Shown piece after piece: positions 63,899-64,000 of a DNA stretch of 64,000 nucleotides. The stretch covers positions 2,046,001-2,110,000 of the forward strand of contig CM082588.2 in the NCBI GenBank assembly GCA_040954595.2, in the 5' to 3' direction. The notes beneath the pieces are model-generated. The model saw only the letters and a list, made by a program, of their open reading frames with translations. It had not been told where the DNA came from and made no database searches. The translations under genes were made by a program, and so were the position numbers. Source of the stretch: Balanoglossus misakiensis (taxonomy: Eukaryota > Hemichordata). Every line of letters starts with the position of its first letter. Position 1 is the first letter of the stretch.

Positions 63899-64000
63899 CT
63901 TCCTCCTCTACTTCTTCTTCTTCCTCCATCTCCTCCTCTACTTCTTCCTCCTCCTCCTCCTCCTTCTCCTCTACTTTTTCATCTTCTTCACTATCCGAAG
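63097..64000 (-). CDS. C-terminus of an acidic, serine-rich, probably nuclear protein (possible BRWD/PHIP family), partial
   Basis: Two exons are seen. One runs from beyond 64000 down to 63788 and ends at a GTACGT donor. The other is the last exon, 63659-63097, with acceptor CTACAG and phase 1. The first encodes a nearly pure Glu tract, then basic RRPVRTRQTRKTAKN. The last encodes basic GHAKRYNTRGAKK, an acidic-serine stretch with over twenty Ser, a Lys/Arg-rich block (RRKANQKLRKKANSRNSR), then SMRTRNQGRRTVHYHGQESE and a terminal SSRGRLRRLTERAKANLLG. Alternating acidic and basic disordered blocks with R/K patches fit a chromatin protein. The TRNQGRRTVxY and GRLRRLT phrases remind me of the tails of bromodomain-WD proteins, but no domain is in the window, so the family name is tentative. 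The gene continues outside. Confidence 0.6.
63860..63975 (+). repeat. CTT/CTC-type trinucleotide tract encoding poly-Glu on the minus strand
   Basis: CTT, CTC and CTA trinucleotides run for over 100 bases. Read on the minus strand they give GAA/GAG codons, so the repeat is maintained in frame as an acidic tract of the protein encoded there. Such tracts change length easily. Confidence 0.85.

Noticed and set aside
1-64000. tRNA, rRNA or complete transposon genes
   Set aside because: No cloverleaf, rRNA-like block, transposase or reverse-transcriptase motif could be recognised by eye in any frame; a dedicated scan could still find tRNAs.

Overview
The window is nuclear DNA from an animal. It has spliced genes with GT-AG introns, large AT-rich non-coding stretches, many tetranucleotide microsatellites and several satellite-type arrays. 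The recognisable genes (an MFSD4/NaGLT1-type transporter, a CITED-type coactivator binder, an ARMC2 ortholog close in length to the human protein) point to an invertebrate with a fairly conserved gene set, most likely a marine deuterostome such as amphioxus, a hemichordate or an echinoderm. The species cannot be fixed from sequence reading alone.

Layout. 0.26-2.7 kb: a complete 3-exon MFS sugar-transporter gene on the plus strand. 3.1-14.9 kb: four tandem plus-strand genes (A-D) for single-pass type II membrane proteins that look like GDP-fucose O-fucosyltransferases. All have five coding exons with the same intron phases (0, 2, 0, 1). A and C are intact. B has a GT-to-AT change at one splice donor. 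D has a one-base frame error in its main exon. 15-25.5 kb and 26.4-39 kb: no convincing genes, apart from one small intronless CITED-like gene at 26.0-26.3 kb. These flanks hold possible regulatory sites, including a back-to-back pair of CRE sites and an RFX X-box palindrome. 39.1-45.2 kb: three different tandem arrays, namely a 59-bp minisatellite in a higher-order arrangement, a ~152-bp satellite and a 41-bp repeat. 50.0-56.7 kb: a complete 17-exon ARMC2 gene on the minus strand. 63.1-64.0 kb: the last two exons of a minus-strand gene for an acidic, serine-rich, probably nuclear protein, possibly of the BRWD/PHIP group, running off the window.

Working together. The sugar transporter and the fucosyltransferase-like family share orientation and sit close together, but a functional link is only inference. 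The tandem family shows birth-and-death evolution: a diverged copy (A), a copy with a broken splice donor (B), an intact copy (C), and a copy (D) that shares a conversion-like patch with C but carries a frameshift. The CITED-like gene (predicted CBP/p300 binding) and ARMC2 (cilia and sperm flagella) are unrelated neighbours. All exon coordinates were derived by hand from splice signals, reading-frame phase and comparison among the paralogs or with remembered family features; no search was run.
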